Assembly: GCA_027924645.1 (NCBI GenBank) | Contig: BSBN01000233.1 | Coordinates: 10,310,501 to 10,374,500, forward strand | Source of the DNA: Cunninghamia lanceolata | Taxonomy: Eukaryota > Streptophyta > Pinopsida > Cupressales > Cupressaceae | Reading direction: 5' to 3' | Length of the DNA stretch: 64,000 nt | Part shown: piece by piece, positions 35,312-46,919 of the stretch | Layout: every line of letters begins with the position of its first letter | Numbering within the stretch: position 1 is the first letter of the stretch | Translations under genes and position numbers: made by a program | The notes under the pieces: model-generated | Told to the model about the DNA's origin: nothing | The model's input: the letters and a program-made list of their open reading frames with translations, nothing else | The model's database searches: none

Positions 35312-38300
35312 ATGGCAGATCTTGGGTGGAACAGGTCTGATGCAGAATTTCTTAAGCCTGTGTTTGTTCAACCCAAAGGGATACAATTCAAGTATGGCAT
35401 CATTGGTGACACTCACCAAGGGGATACAGATTTAGCGGTATGGTCATCCAGGATAGATCATGATAAAGACAATACCCTTCCGGATGTAATATATGTATCA
35501 GGGATGTGGCATGCATCTGGATTCCCATATGCCATGGAGACCCCAGAATTGGTAGTAGAATGTGCCAGAAACTATAACCCTTAGACAAGGTGGGTGGAGA
35601 AACATGGAAGGGTTTATGCAGACTTTTCAATTACGGGCATCACATCTACATTTAACTTGCCAGTTGGAAAGAAGCTGGTCAGTGTGGATTTGTATAAATT
35701 GGAGACAAAATATAATAACAATAAGAAGAATGCAAGGAAGAGGATGTACCAGTGGAGGTCTAAGAGCAGCACCTACACTGCCTCAACTAAGTTGCTCGTT
35801 CACTAGTATAAGTATGATTTTGATGATGAATACTAATACATGATTGCCCTACTCAACAGGATGATAGGCTAGCCTCATGCTGGGAACTTTAAGAATTAGA
35901 TGTTTGGAATCATCCAGATGGTCCTTTATATAGATAACAAGCCATTATGGGCCAAGCTCATCAGTGATGCATTGGATGAGGAGATAAGGAACCTGGGAGG
36001 TCAGAAGTGCTCATTCCACATGACCTCATATGTTGTGTATTCATGTGCCTACAAGGGAACATTTGATGCCCTGACTACAGTGGGTAAGGTTAGCAGTGGT
36101 GTAGATGATGCCCACATATGGGATCACTATCCTCAGATACAATGAAAGAACTACCTCCTAGATTACAAGTTGGTGAATGATGCATTCTCTATGCATCTAG
36201 TCAGAAGAATAGAGGAAGATAGAACCAAGAGACTGAGCATGGAGGCTCAGGAAGTTGTTTACAGACATGGGGTCTGCTTCATCTAGTATGCCACATTTTC
36301 ATACATGAGAGTAGAGGGATTTGAAGATCAGCCCCTCATGCTACCAAGATACCCTACTGATGGGGTAGTCTTGATGGAATTTCTAAGACATATGTCTACC
36401 ATAGTGGAGGCATATAAAGCACAAAAGAAGATACCTCCAATACTATTTCCAGTATCAATGGGATGGTATATGTGCTCAGATTCACATAGCATAAAGCATG
36501 TCCTAGCAGGCCTGAACTTGATGTATCTACAGCCATTTCCATTGGCTAGATCTTATGACCCCTATGGCATGATGTAGAAAATAATGGGGAAGCCTATACA
36601 TCAATGGCATCTAGATGATTTCTGGACAGATTCTGAGGATGAATCTAAGGTGAGAAGAAGAAAATACCAAAGGCTCACCTTGAACTAGATAAGAACATAT
36701 GACTGCATCCAGGTGCCAGCACAACTGAAGAAAGTTGATGGTAAAATAATGTCAAACTAATATGAAGACAAGAAGGTCTTTAATGACTCTATCTCAGCCC
36801 CTAATCTAACATAGCTAGAGGATATTTCCTTGGATCAGTTTATAGGTGGGGTGCTGTAGTTAACCCAAGCTTGGGTGGATGAACATATAAACATATTAAA
36901 GAAAAGGGGTGTAGCCCTTAGTGTAGATGCCAAGAAGGAAAGGTAAGAAATAATTGATGAGGAGTATGATGACTTCCTCAACAAGAAAAGGAAATCAAAT
37001 GGAGAGAGACTACCTACCCAAAAATAGAGGAAGGGTCCCCTAGAGAAAAGAAAACTGATGATGAGCCTAAGGGGGTGATAATTAAGAGAATGGCTATACC
37101 AGCTACAGGTGCATCAACATCAAGATAGGCATCTACCTCATTTGCACCACCTCTGATGGACAAACCAAAGACCAAGAGGATCTTGAGGCTAGCTGTGGAA
37201 ATCATAGAAGTACGGGAAGAAGGACAAACCTCACAGTATGAGGTAGAAGAGGATATCCCATTTAAAGAAGTGCAAGTAGAAAAGGAGCCTGCAGGTGATG
37301 ACCCAATGATGGTTAGTAAGAAGAGGAGTGTGGTGCCCCTGATGTTCCCACCAAAGAAATAGAGAACATCGATGTGGGGCGAGATCAGGACTGATCCCAT
37401 AGTATTCAGAGAAACTGGTGGTGAAGTGTTTAGGAAAGAGATGCAACATGATGTACCACTTCCCACCATTATCAAATTTAAGACTGAGAGATCAGAGGAA
37501 CAAGTAAAATAGACTTTCAAAGTAGGTTAGCATGGTACTTTCTCCTTGGAAGACACCGTAGACCTATCAGATGATGAAGTTGTACAAAATGTAGCCTCTT
37601 AGAAGATGGAAAATCTAGCCTCCAGTACCCATATGACCCCACATGGAACCCCACTAGTAGAGATGGTAGTACTAGAGGAAGTGAAGAAAATGGCTCAAGA
37701 AGGAAAAAAGAGTAGCCCAGAAAGAGTAGCCCAACAAATCGGGCTTGACAAGTTGGTAGATCAGAATTATAGATTTGACATAGACAGAGGATGTGAGTCC
37801 TAAAGACAAAGCAGGTGCACCTGATGTAACTAAGAATATTGAAGCAGCTAAGCAGATAGAAGAAGGGAGCAATGCTATAGATATGGGTCAGTAACAGCAT
37901 GAGATACCCGTTGAGCTGAAGATAGTAGAAGTCTAAGAGAAAGGCGAGGGTGATAAAGATACATCAGGTGATGATGTCACTCAAACTTAAGGGGATATAG
38001 TAGAAAAGGATAAATCAGGTCATGAGGACCTTAAAACACAAGATGTGGGTACCTCAGGTGCAGAACAGAAGGTAGCCCAAGATCAGGGTGATGCACAAGG
38101 CCCAAAAACCCATGCATCCATAGATGTAAACATGCCTTAGGATAAAGAAAAAACTAAGGTGGACGAGACCCCAAAATAGGGAGAGCAAGGTCAAGCATAG
38201 GATCACCATGTGGACATTCCACAAGATCCTCCCCTACAGAAAGAGGCCCCTTAGGAAGAAGATACGCAACAAGATCCCCCTCATGAGGAACTTCATGAGG

Positions 38301-39925
38301 AAGAAACTAGGAAGTCGCCTTGTCCACCCAGAATAGAGACACATACTGGAGATCATGGCAGACATGGTGATGAGAAGGGACATCAAGGATCTAGACAAGA
38401 TGGGCCTTAGTGGCTGGAAAAAGAAATAGGTATGGAAGGGGGGTTTGAAATCCAAGAATTTGATGTTTCTACCCTATCTGTAGAAACAATCATGAAGCCC
38501 AAGATGAAAGCCAGATTAACATCAGCTATTAGAAGAGATCCTGCTACAGAACTTCATGAGGAAGAAACTAGGAAGTCGCCTTGTCCACCCAAAACAGAGA
38601 CAGATACTGGAGATCATGGCAGACATGGTGATGAGAAGGGACATCAAGGATCTAGACAAGATGGGCCTTAGTGGCTAGAAAAAGAAATAGGTATGGAAGG
38701 GGGGTCTGAAATCCAAGAATTTGATGTTTCTACCCTATTTGTAGAAACAATCATGAAGCCCAAGATGAAATCCAGATTAACATCGGTTATTAGAAGAGAT
38801 CCTGCTACAGATAGAAGGACGGCCCAAGTAGCACTTCCCACTATAGAGAAAGAGAAGGGAAAAATAACCCTTGAGGAGTTCCAAATCACAACTGTTGATT
38901 TGGGTTTTGCCAATGAGGACCAAGAGGGTCAGGAAGGGAAGGATATCATAGATTCTTTGACCCAAAGGGTAAAAAAGGAGAAAGAGAAAAATAAGAAGCA
39001 TAAGGAGCACATTGCCCAACTGCATTCATATATAAAGGGGTTGATTAACCCTGATAGTACACCGGTGAATATGGCAGTCCCATTGACTATCATCTCCCAA
39101 GAGGAGGTCAATAAGTTGGACCTCATGAAGCACAAAGCCATGATAATGGAGAAGTGGATCCTATCAGCCCTCACAGGAGCTGAAGAAGTTTTGAGAATCT
39201 CTTTACAAAGGTGGAATTCTCTAAGCAGTTTGAAGAGAAAAGTAGACAAAATGCAGAATGAAACAGGGAGAAGGTCATTCCAATTGGAAAAGGACCTAAC
39301 TACTTTGAGTGAGATAAAGAGGATTGATCCTCAGATATTAATAAATAGTAGAGTGCTCAATAATAACACCATCCTGTTGATAGATGTATGGTATGAAGAT
39401 ATCAGGTTTGAATGTGATATCCTGAAGAAAAGGAGTGGAAAACTCAGGGATACAAGTATAAAGCTACACAGTATGATGGCATATGAGGCATAGATCCTAG
39501 AAGCTTTGGAAGGAAAAGTGGAGGGGAAGATTGAAAACCAAGACACAGATTTTGCCATCAAGGCACAAGATGATAATTTTCAGCTGGTAGCTGATGACCC
39601 CCTCACCCACCTGATAGAAGAAGCAATAAATAAGATCATGAGGATCAAGGTCAAGGTGGAGACTTACAAGGAGACTTTGAACAATACAAAAGGTAAGCTA
39701 GATGTGATCAAAGCAAAATTCCAGTCTCACAAACATGCCATAACAAAAGCCAAAACCCAAGATGGCAGTGAAGTAGATAAAATAGTACAGGTATATGAGA
39801 ATATCAGGACGACAATGAAGGTCCATATATAGGATTATGTTCATCAGGGTGATAGTATTACAGAAAGTGATGAAGAGCATGATCATGAAGAAGATGATGA
39901 TGAAGAAGAGGAACCCAAAGAATAA
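35312..39925 (+). pseudogene. LTR-encoded large ORF (3' LTR copy), decayed
   Basis: The ATG at 35312 starts MADLGWNRSDAEF and the frame ends at the TAA of 39923. A one-base loss in a C run near 37040 shifts the frame. A 14-base loss near 37765 shifts it back, so only about 240 codons are misread. Many stops sit where the 5' copy has Gln (for example near 35836 and 35871) or Trp (near 35899). The domain layout is the same: globular N-terminal half, low-complexity middle, coiled coil, acidic C-terminus. Codons of the 261-bp duplication (38291-38812) are in phase. The function is unknown. The protein is shared at amino-acid level with the distant copy at 1682-13299. Confidence 0.8.
38291..38812 (+). 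repeat. In-frame 261-bp tandem duplication within the LTR ORF
   Basis: Units at 38291-38551 and 38552-38812 are nearly identical; each begins CTTCATGAGGAAGAAACTAG. The 5' LTR has a single copy, around 23190-23450. At 87 codons the duplication keeps the frame. Confidence 0.85.
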
Positions 39926-40114
39926 ATGAAGATGCATCACAAAGAAGACATATGCATCAGGTACTCAGAAGATAATGAGTCATCCAGATGGTTGCCAGCT
40001 GGCAACCTATGCCACGAGGAAGGAGTTGACTAAGTCAAGAATGATAATCTATCATTGATCTTAATTGATAAATCCTGACCGTAGGTCATTTGTAACTACC
40101 TCCTCACCTTATTC

Positions 40115-40124
40115 TATAAAAAGG
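40115..40124 (+). promoter_or_regulatory. TATA box of the giant 3' LTR
   Basis: TATAAAAAGG, 190 bp after the ORF stop, as in the 5' LTR. Confidence 0.6.
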
Positions 40125-40965
40125 TGCAGGAGTGTCATATTTTGGATATTGGAAACTTAATTGAAATTTGATTGCTGAAATATCAGGACTCATTTCAAAG
40201 CTATTGTAAATGTACATGTTATGCATACTGAATGAAAGAGAAGACAATTTGATTACAAATCATCATAAATCTTGAGTAATCTATGTTTAAAATCTTGATA
40301 CATGCATTGATTAGCTACGTCCCTTGGAGTGCTTGTCAGTCTGCATGTGTTGTTTTCATTCCTTATCCTTTGAAGTTAGCATCATCCATATCTAGCTGTG
40401 GAATATCCTGGTGATAATATGGTTTGATTTCTTCTCCTCATGAATGTATCTTGTATGTATGTGGTTCAATGGCTAAAGATTCACCAAAATTAGAAGCATT
40501 CGTTTAAATTTCTTTCAATTTCATAATAGTTCATCATCATAATTGCAAATAACATGAAATATACTGATATCCCATAGATAATTGGAAATACATAGCATAT
40601 TTAGAGTAAAAGCATGTTAAATTGACAAATATCATGCAAATCCATGCAAATATCAACTCACAGACACATCATTTGAATAAACATATTGTGTAGAAGAAAG
40701 AACATGATCATGATGATCGATAATTAGAAAAATTGATCAAACTTGCAAATACATCATTATCTTTTGAAATAGAGTAGAAATAACCTCTCTACAGAGTAAA
40801 TTTATAGGAAATAGAACAATACTGATCATCTAGACAAATGTAATACCCCTTGAAATGGAAAACAGCATGTCACATCGACCTCTAAGTAATGTCAGACAAT
40901 CATGACCTGATCAACGGAGACTTGGAGTCATCAACTTATCCTAAGTTGATCGTACTTTACAAGAT

Positions 40966-40971
40966 AATAAA
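40966..40971 (+). terminator. Polyadenylation signal in the giant 3' LTR
   Basis: AATAAA in the same context as 25596; it would end the element's genomic RNA. Confidence 0.5.
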
Positions 40972-41414
40972 GGTTTGATGTACAAATTTTTATGCATGTT
41001 GTTATGACTCATCATCATCACCTACATGAATTCAAATTTTTAAATAATGTCTCAATATCGCACAAAAACCAAGGATTTGAAAACAGAATCTTGAGGCACT
41101 TGGCGGGAACCAACACCCTGCCAAAATTCAAAATCTTGGGAAATAGGGTAGGACTAGGGCATGGGCGCCCAAGTCCAAGCCCCCATTTCCACTCAGATCT
41201 ACACTTTTGGGGGTCCTAGGGACCCAAATCTCAAATCCCCTTTCTGGGTTCTATCGACAAGTCACCTCAAAAAGTGAATAAACTACTCCTAGACTTAGTT
41301 AATCAGGGTTTCAGGAATGCCGAAAAAGAAAAGGTTAAGAGGTCACCAAGAATGAGGTGTTAAACTGAGGGAAATTGTACCATTCCGTACAGGAGGACAA
41401 TTTTTGATGTTACA

Positions 41415-41436
41415 TTTAGCCCCCACTTTAGTGGCC
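41415..41436 (-). promoter_or_regulatory. Polypurine tract next to LTR A
   Basis: The minus strand reads ACTAAAGTGGGGGCTAAA immediately before LTR A (TGTAACATC). It shows that LTR A is the 3' LTR of a minus-strand element whose interior lies to the right. Confidence 0.8.
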
Positions 41437-42070
41437 ATATGACACTACGTGCATATGCAACTAAAGGAAAATAAATACATCAATCATGAAAATGATACCC
41501 AAAAGGATACTATAGAGGAAGCTAAAGTGTTGTTGCTAAAAAGGAAGGAGCCCCTAAGTCTACAATCCTACAAGACCACAAATTTAGGACCCACAACCTA
41601 CAAAGGAATGCTTGTCAGAAAAATCACAAATCAAATCAACCTGCAACCACCACCAATGAGTCAGTATCAAAATGCTAAGGGGGGTTGAGTGATGAGGCAA
41701 GGAGGAAATTAAGGGAGATATATGCCCCCACTTGTTTCTGCTTGCTTAGTTTGAGAGTAGAAACAAGGAGATATCCATGCACGTCGATTTCAAGGGAAAT
41801 GTGTTATGAGGGTCATTTGAAGAAACAACGCTCAAACATAGCACATTAGGGAAGAGAGAGAGCGGAACCCAATTTCCAACACAACAAATGACACTAAAAT
41901 CAGAGTTTGACCACTCAAGAAAAGGGCTCAAGAGTGAAAGAGCACACTTTTGCACATAGTTAGGGATAGGAATTATCACTCACTTACTTTATGTAACAGG
42001 GAGTTGTCACTTATCACTAACTCACTCTTGTTTCTTATCTTTGCAGAGAGAGAGAAGGGAAAATAGGAGA

Positions 42071-43960
42071 ATGACCATGCCAAGCCGATGTCCATATCAA
42101 CCACCATGACTAGAGATGCTCCAAGCCTGAGTGGTAGAGAGACATTTTGAGGCTGAGGTAGTGTCTTGATCCAACTTTTCTGTCATCTTTCATTGTACAT
42201 TTTCTTTCATGTTTTTTGATGTCTATGCCAATGGGGGAATGTGGATAGGGTTCCCAGACAGGGGCACCTCGGTCCACCTAGGGTGCCAGAGTCTCTCTGG
42301 GGCACCCTAGTCCCACAGGGGTGCCAGTGTCCCTCTAGGGTGCCCTAGTCTTCCTAGGGCACCCTAGGTACATGCATTTTTTTCAGTTCTTGATAGCTTA
42401 TTTTGGTTTCTAGTGGGGATTCTGATACTCTTGCTTTCTGATCTGTAGGATGTCCCTGAGATGCGTGAGCACATAGGTGGTCGTCTGATGGAACTTCTAC
42501 GAGAGCATGCTAGCACCTTGAGTATCGTAGAGAGGGAGCATTTACAGATGGTGGGCCTATGGTGGGTGTTTGAGATGCCCACAATCAGATTCCACTAGGT
42601 GATGCTCATGGCACTGATGGAGAGATGGGATGCAGATACATCCACATTCCACTTACTAGCTGGCGAGATTACCATCACACTAGAGGATGTATTCAGGATC
42701 CTTCGACTGCTGATCTGAGGAGAGATAGTGAGGGTTGTTGGACATTGCTTAGCGGAGTACACTCACAAGAATCAGTTGTATTGCCTAGGTTGCATTGTTT
42801 CACAGGCAGAGTCAGGGCACATTCAGTTCCACTTACTAGAGCATGGATGTAGAGACATTCCCTTACTATGGAGGATCATGATTGTCATAGTCGCACTAGC
42901 TATCACACCAGATGGAAGAGGTACACACCTTCATGAGGATCTCATTCACACTATCAGAGCAATGGAGGAGCATCAGACTATCTATGCATGGGGGCATAGT
43001 ATGCTTGTGCACCTATATCGTGACTTATGGTGATATGTACACTATGAGATGCATAGTCTGATGGTTTACACATTACTACAGGTTTGGGCCTTTGAGCACA
43101 TCAGGTGCACACAACTGGTGGGTTTTCCTATAGAGGTAGCATTCACCCATCCATGTGTCTATGCCTATCCACTAATCTGGTGTTGGAGGCACGATAATCT
43201 GTTATACTAGAGAGTAGTATTTGACAAATTACAGTCTCGTGACATCATTTGGAGATCGTATCATGACTACATTAGATGGCCTGGCAAGCAGAGGTAGTTA
43301 ACTCAGATGTAGAGGGATCAGCTAATGGCTGGTCACCTCAATCATACTATATCTTGGTTCTACTTTGAAAGGGTGGAATGACAGTTCAGATAGATATGTA
43401 GTTCATTCAAGCTATGCACATGCAGCTCAGAGTGTAGTCAGAGCCAATACCATCTAATGCCTGACTATAGTAGACGTACCACTTAGCAACAAAAAGGGTC
43501 CTAAGGATGCAGAACTAGTGTCAGACACAGATGATGTCAGGTGTACCCAAGCATATCGAACCTGGTGGCACACAACACGGCCTGTACCTATCTTTCCATC
43601 AAGGCATCCCATAGGAGATGCCTAACCTTGGGCTAGTCACGTGAGTGACATAGGGGTGGAGGACGATGTCAGTGGTTTCGTGGGATACTACAATCTCAAG
43701 GAGGATGAGGAGGAGGACAAGGATGAGTCTGAGGAGGTCCTATCATAGTACGTCTTCAAAATGAGATCACGATAGAGTCAGTAGGAGGTGGACACTAACA
43801 AGGAGACTGAGTCGAGACCGCAGTCTAAAGGTCATGGTCCTACTCCTGCAAATGATGCAAGGCCTAGTTAGATAGAGTGAGGGGAGAGTAGTAGGTCTAT
43901 GCCCCTAGCTGCAGAGTAGACAATAGAGCTCATAACACCATTGGTGATCTGAGATCCATC
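42071..43960 (+). pseudogene. Plant mobile domain (PMD) gene, antisense in a gypsy interior, decayed
   Basis: In one frame from about 42449, and broken by TAG/TGA, the protein reads LMALMERWDADTSTFHL, then AGEITITLEDVFRILRL. This is the signature of the plant mobile domain (PMD). LLQVWAFEHIRCTQL and the acidic DEEEDKDESEEV near the end also fit. A likely first exon starts with the ATG at 42071 (MTMPSRC) and ends FEAE at 42157. A GT at 42158 and an AG at 42447 would remove a 291-bp phase-0 intron and join the exons in frame. The gene lies antisense to the element, near its polypurine tract, an arrangement known for extra ORFs of Tat-type gypsy elements. PMD proteins are linked to silencing and transposons. 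Confidence 0.7.
42240..42370. repeat. GGTGCC/GGCACC-rich GC island
   Basis: GGGGCACC, AGGGTGCC, GGGGTGCC and AGGGCACC words alternate six or more times with TAGTC/AGTCTCTCT spacers in both orientations. It lies inside the proposed PMD intron and is far more GC-rich than its surroundings. Confidence 0.6.
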
Positions 43961-43975
43961 TTGGCAAGATGGAGA

Positions 43976-45198
43976 TGGCAAAATTGTATTTGTTAATTTT
44001 TTATTGTTTTGATTTTTCAATCCGCCTTTCCACTTTACATTCAAGGATCTAGGGTCAAGTGGCAATTAACTATCATACCCTAGATCATTGTGAGATGTAG
44101 GGAAACTTAGATTAGGGAATTTAATTATCAATTTCTTTTATCTTGTGCTCAATTAACCATTAAAACCCTAATTATGCAAATACGGCAATAAACTGATGAA
44201 TAACAGAAAAAGCTCTTGCAGACAAAAGTAAAATATCAAATCACAGAGTACCAATTTTTGAGGTTCTGAGGTAGAAAAGTCAGGGACACAGGAGCGGGCA
44301 CCCAAGTCCAAGGTACTAGTTTCTTTGTGGGATCCTAACCTCCTCCCGACACTGATTAGCACTTTAACTCCTGTTTCTAGAAATTCAGATGCGGAGGACA
44401 CTAGAGTGAACACCCAAGTCTTGGAAATGCTCTGTTGTCTTGCTTCTCTTCATATCCTAAATCCTTGATGTCTATCAATCCTTCCTACAACTTCACTTTT
44501 CCCAAATACGACACCTGTAACCTGTAATCACAAGACTTTGGGAGGGGGTTGTGGTGTTTAGAGGCTTGCCTCAGTCAAGCTTAGGAGGACACTTAAGTCT
44601 TTGAACACTGTTGTCAAATAGAGAGTGTGTTCCCTTGTGAGGCAGAGGCAAAAACCAAAGGAAATGATGATAAAAACACAATATAATGTCACCTTGTAGT
44701 GAAGCTCTCATGGGAGGAAGATGCTCTTCACTCCATTAAGAATTTGATGCTCAAATCTACAAATACAAATACACAAACCACACAAGTCTACTCTTGCAAC
44801 ACAATGAAATCCTTGAATCACCTTAGGATGCCAAAATCACATGAACATAATCTAGTTTCTAAATGAATCCCTAAGCATGCTTTTATATGCAACTACAAAC
44901 ACTCCCACAAACATTTTCATAATTCAAACTTACCGTGTCGGCAAAGGACCCAAATAATAGTCATAAAATGACACCCCAAAATAGGGCAGGACTAGGGCAC
45001 AGGAGTCCAAGTCCTTCCCCCCTATTTTGGGTAGGGTATAGCTCAAGGTGTCCTCCTAGGTCCCATTTGTTATGTTATCTAGGGCTTATTCCATCAGGAT
45101 GCAAAATTATGAACTAAGATGTTCTAAATGCATGCAAAAGACTCGAGAGCTAAACCTTATGAGGGAAAAGCCCCAAGGGGACATTTTTTGACGTTACA
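43976..45198 (-). repeat. LTR 'C', right border clear, left border uncertain
   Basis: It ends at 45198 with TTTTTTGACGTTACA, followed by a complementary polypurine tract (ATTAGCCCCCACTTTAATG), the same junction type as LTR A. Near its right end it shares the ATAGGGCAGGACTAGGGCAC block with LTRs A and B, but it is about three times longer. The left border near 43976 is a guess from similarity to the first bases of LTR B (TTGTATTTGTTAATTTTTT). Confidence 0.5.
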
Positions 45199-46919
45199 AT
45201 TAGCCCCCACTTTAATGTATGTATAAATGTGAGGCCAATACATGCATTAAAGTAAAGGTCACAAACACACCAAGCATGGAGAAGATACACCAATCACATA
45301 GAAAATAGTAACAGACACGCAAAACATGGAGAAGATAGTTATAGTCATGCAGAACATGGAGAATACAATTAATGCATAGAAGACACATTAATGCATGGAA
45401 GATAGAAATGATATCTTTTCTTTTCTTTTTCTCATATATATGAAATGCAAATGCAAGTACTGGAAAGTAAACAAACCTCCCATAACACATGATGCACTCA
45501 TCACGTAGGTCTTTGTATATATGGGGCAACACACACGCAAGACACCAAAAACCTCCCAAAATGTAGGAAGCACAACCCTAAGACATTGATCTTTATACTA
45601 CATATGGGGCAACAAACACGCTAAACAAAACAAGCACACCAAAACACACACACTTGAAGACACGAAGAAAACACAATAGACAAGCAATGGTGTGTTCCCT
45701 ATTTTTAGGCTCATCACCATCTTAGGCACATTACAGGGACACACCAATGATTGTGCTTTGCCACAACAATCACTGAAGACACACTTAAGGGTTGAGTTAG
45801 TCACATAATCGCTCCTCGCCTCTGCAAAGGACTTCTAAAAATGACAGGATGATGTAATCTTCTCTGAGAAGTACACCATCCCCACCTCCGCAGAGGGCTT
45901 AAGAAAAAGGATATACTCAATATCCTGCCTCTGTAGAGGGCTTGTATGATTGATTGATTTATTGCAAGAAAACTCAGGATGCATGATGCACTCATCGTAC
46001 AAGTCTTTGTACCTAAGGACAAACACATTGCTAAAATCTATAATAGATAGCTTACCTTATATATGCCCTCACCTTAAGGTGGTTGATATCAAGCATGTTA
46101 AGGTAGCAAGGAAACACACAAGGGAACATAGACTTTCGCAAAGCCCATGCCCCCTGGAGGTGACATGTACTTCACAATCGCCAAATGTTTCCACGAACAC
46201 ATCCCTGCAAGAAACATGTTAGTGTCTACATAATCATGATAAACAACAATATCAATGCATATGATTAACCACACAAAGATCCAAGGTTATACAATGAATT
46301 TAGAGTTCAAGGATAACAGTGGGACTATATCATGAAGCTCTCTGAATCGAGTACTGCCAAGGCCATATTTAAAGACAAACAAAGGTGCACAGAGCAGCAA
46401 TATTTGTTAAGGTTTGTAAATGCGATAGAAACATCATGAAATTCACTACATAGAAAGAATGAGTGCTTCCACTAGCCAAGTGTCAGATAAGATATACAAC
46501 CCCATCATCATATTAGGAACTAAGTCCATTTTTTGATTGATCTCGAAAGGGACACTAGGTCCGCATCAATATAAATGTTTGTTGTCATCCACTCACTAGA
46601 CGAAAACACTAGAGGAAGGGAAACAATAAATAAGAGAGGAGAAACAAGTGTCTTAGGGATAGTCACATAGGAGGTGCCCCCAGTGTCACCAACTGCAACT
46701 CTATGTCTGTAAGACACAACACACAATAATGAAATCAAAGAGAGAGACAATATAGAAGAATAATGATACAAATAGAAGAAGGTCACAACAAAGGCATTCT
46801 CCTAGTATATCAGACCTTACGAGAGAATTAGAGGTCATCCCAGGAGGCCTAAACAACATATAACACATCACGAGAGAGATAAAGAGTTAGAGATACTTAC
46901 CTATAGGGCCCCTGTCGAG
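45199..46919 (-). other. Interior of the LTR C element, no clear gene
   Basis: It starts with the polypurine tract. 45260-45400 repeats CATGGAGAAGATA-like words. I see no protein I can name. Confidence 0.4.

Larger units (their letters stand above)
18718..41026 (+). mobile_element. Ty3/gypsy retrotransposon with giant ORF-bearing LTRs (22.3 kb)
   Basis: Two direct repeats of about 7 kb (18718-25656 and 33833-41026) flank an 8.2 kb interior holding a PBS, gag, protease, RNase H, RT and integrase in that order. Flanking 5-mers are GGAAT (18713-18717) and TGAAT (41027-41031). The uninterrupted sister LTR near 49388 reads GGGAATTCAATTTT across the site, confirming the insertion point. The LTRs differ at about nine places in the first ~150 bp, so the insertion is old. 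All coding regions carry stops, so the copy is dead. LTRs this long with a kilobase-scale ORF inside are exceptional. Confidence 0.9.
33833..41026 (+). repeat. Giant 3' LTR (7,194 bp)
   Basis: It is collinear with 18718-25656 and starts TGTGTGGTTACACAACA. It ends CATCATCACCTACA, followed by TGAAT. Most of the extra length relative to the 5' LTR is a 261-bp tandem duplication inside the ORF. Transcripts of the whole element would end in this copy, so its ORF would be the one carried at the RNA's 3' end. Confidence 0.9.
18659..41414 (-). repeat. Small LTR 'A' (about 442 bp) split by the giant-LTR element
   Basis: 18659-18717 and 41032-41414 join into one LTR closely matching 49388-49823. On the minus strand it starts TGTAACATCAAAAATTGTCC right after a polypurine tract (41415 onward) and ends ...CTAAATAAACA at 18659. 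Because its sister LTR at 49388 is uninterrupted, that copy serves as an empty-site reference for the insertion of 18718-41026. Confidence 0.8.
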
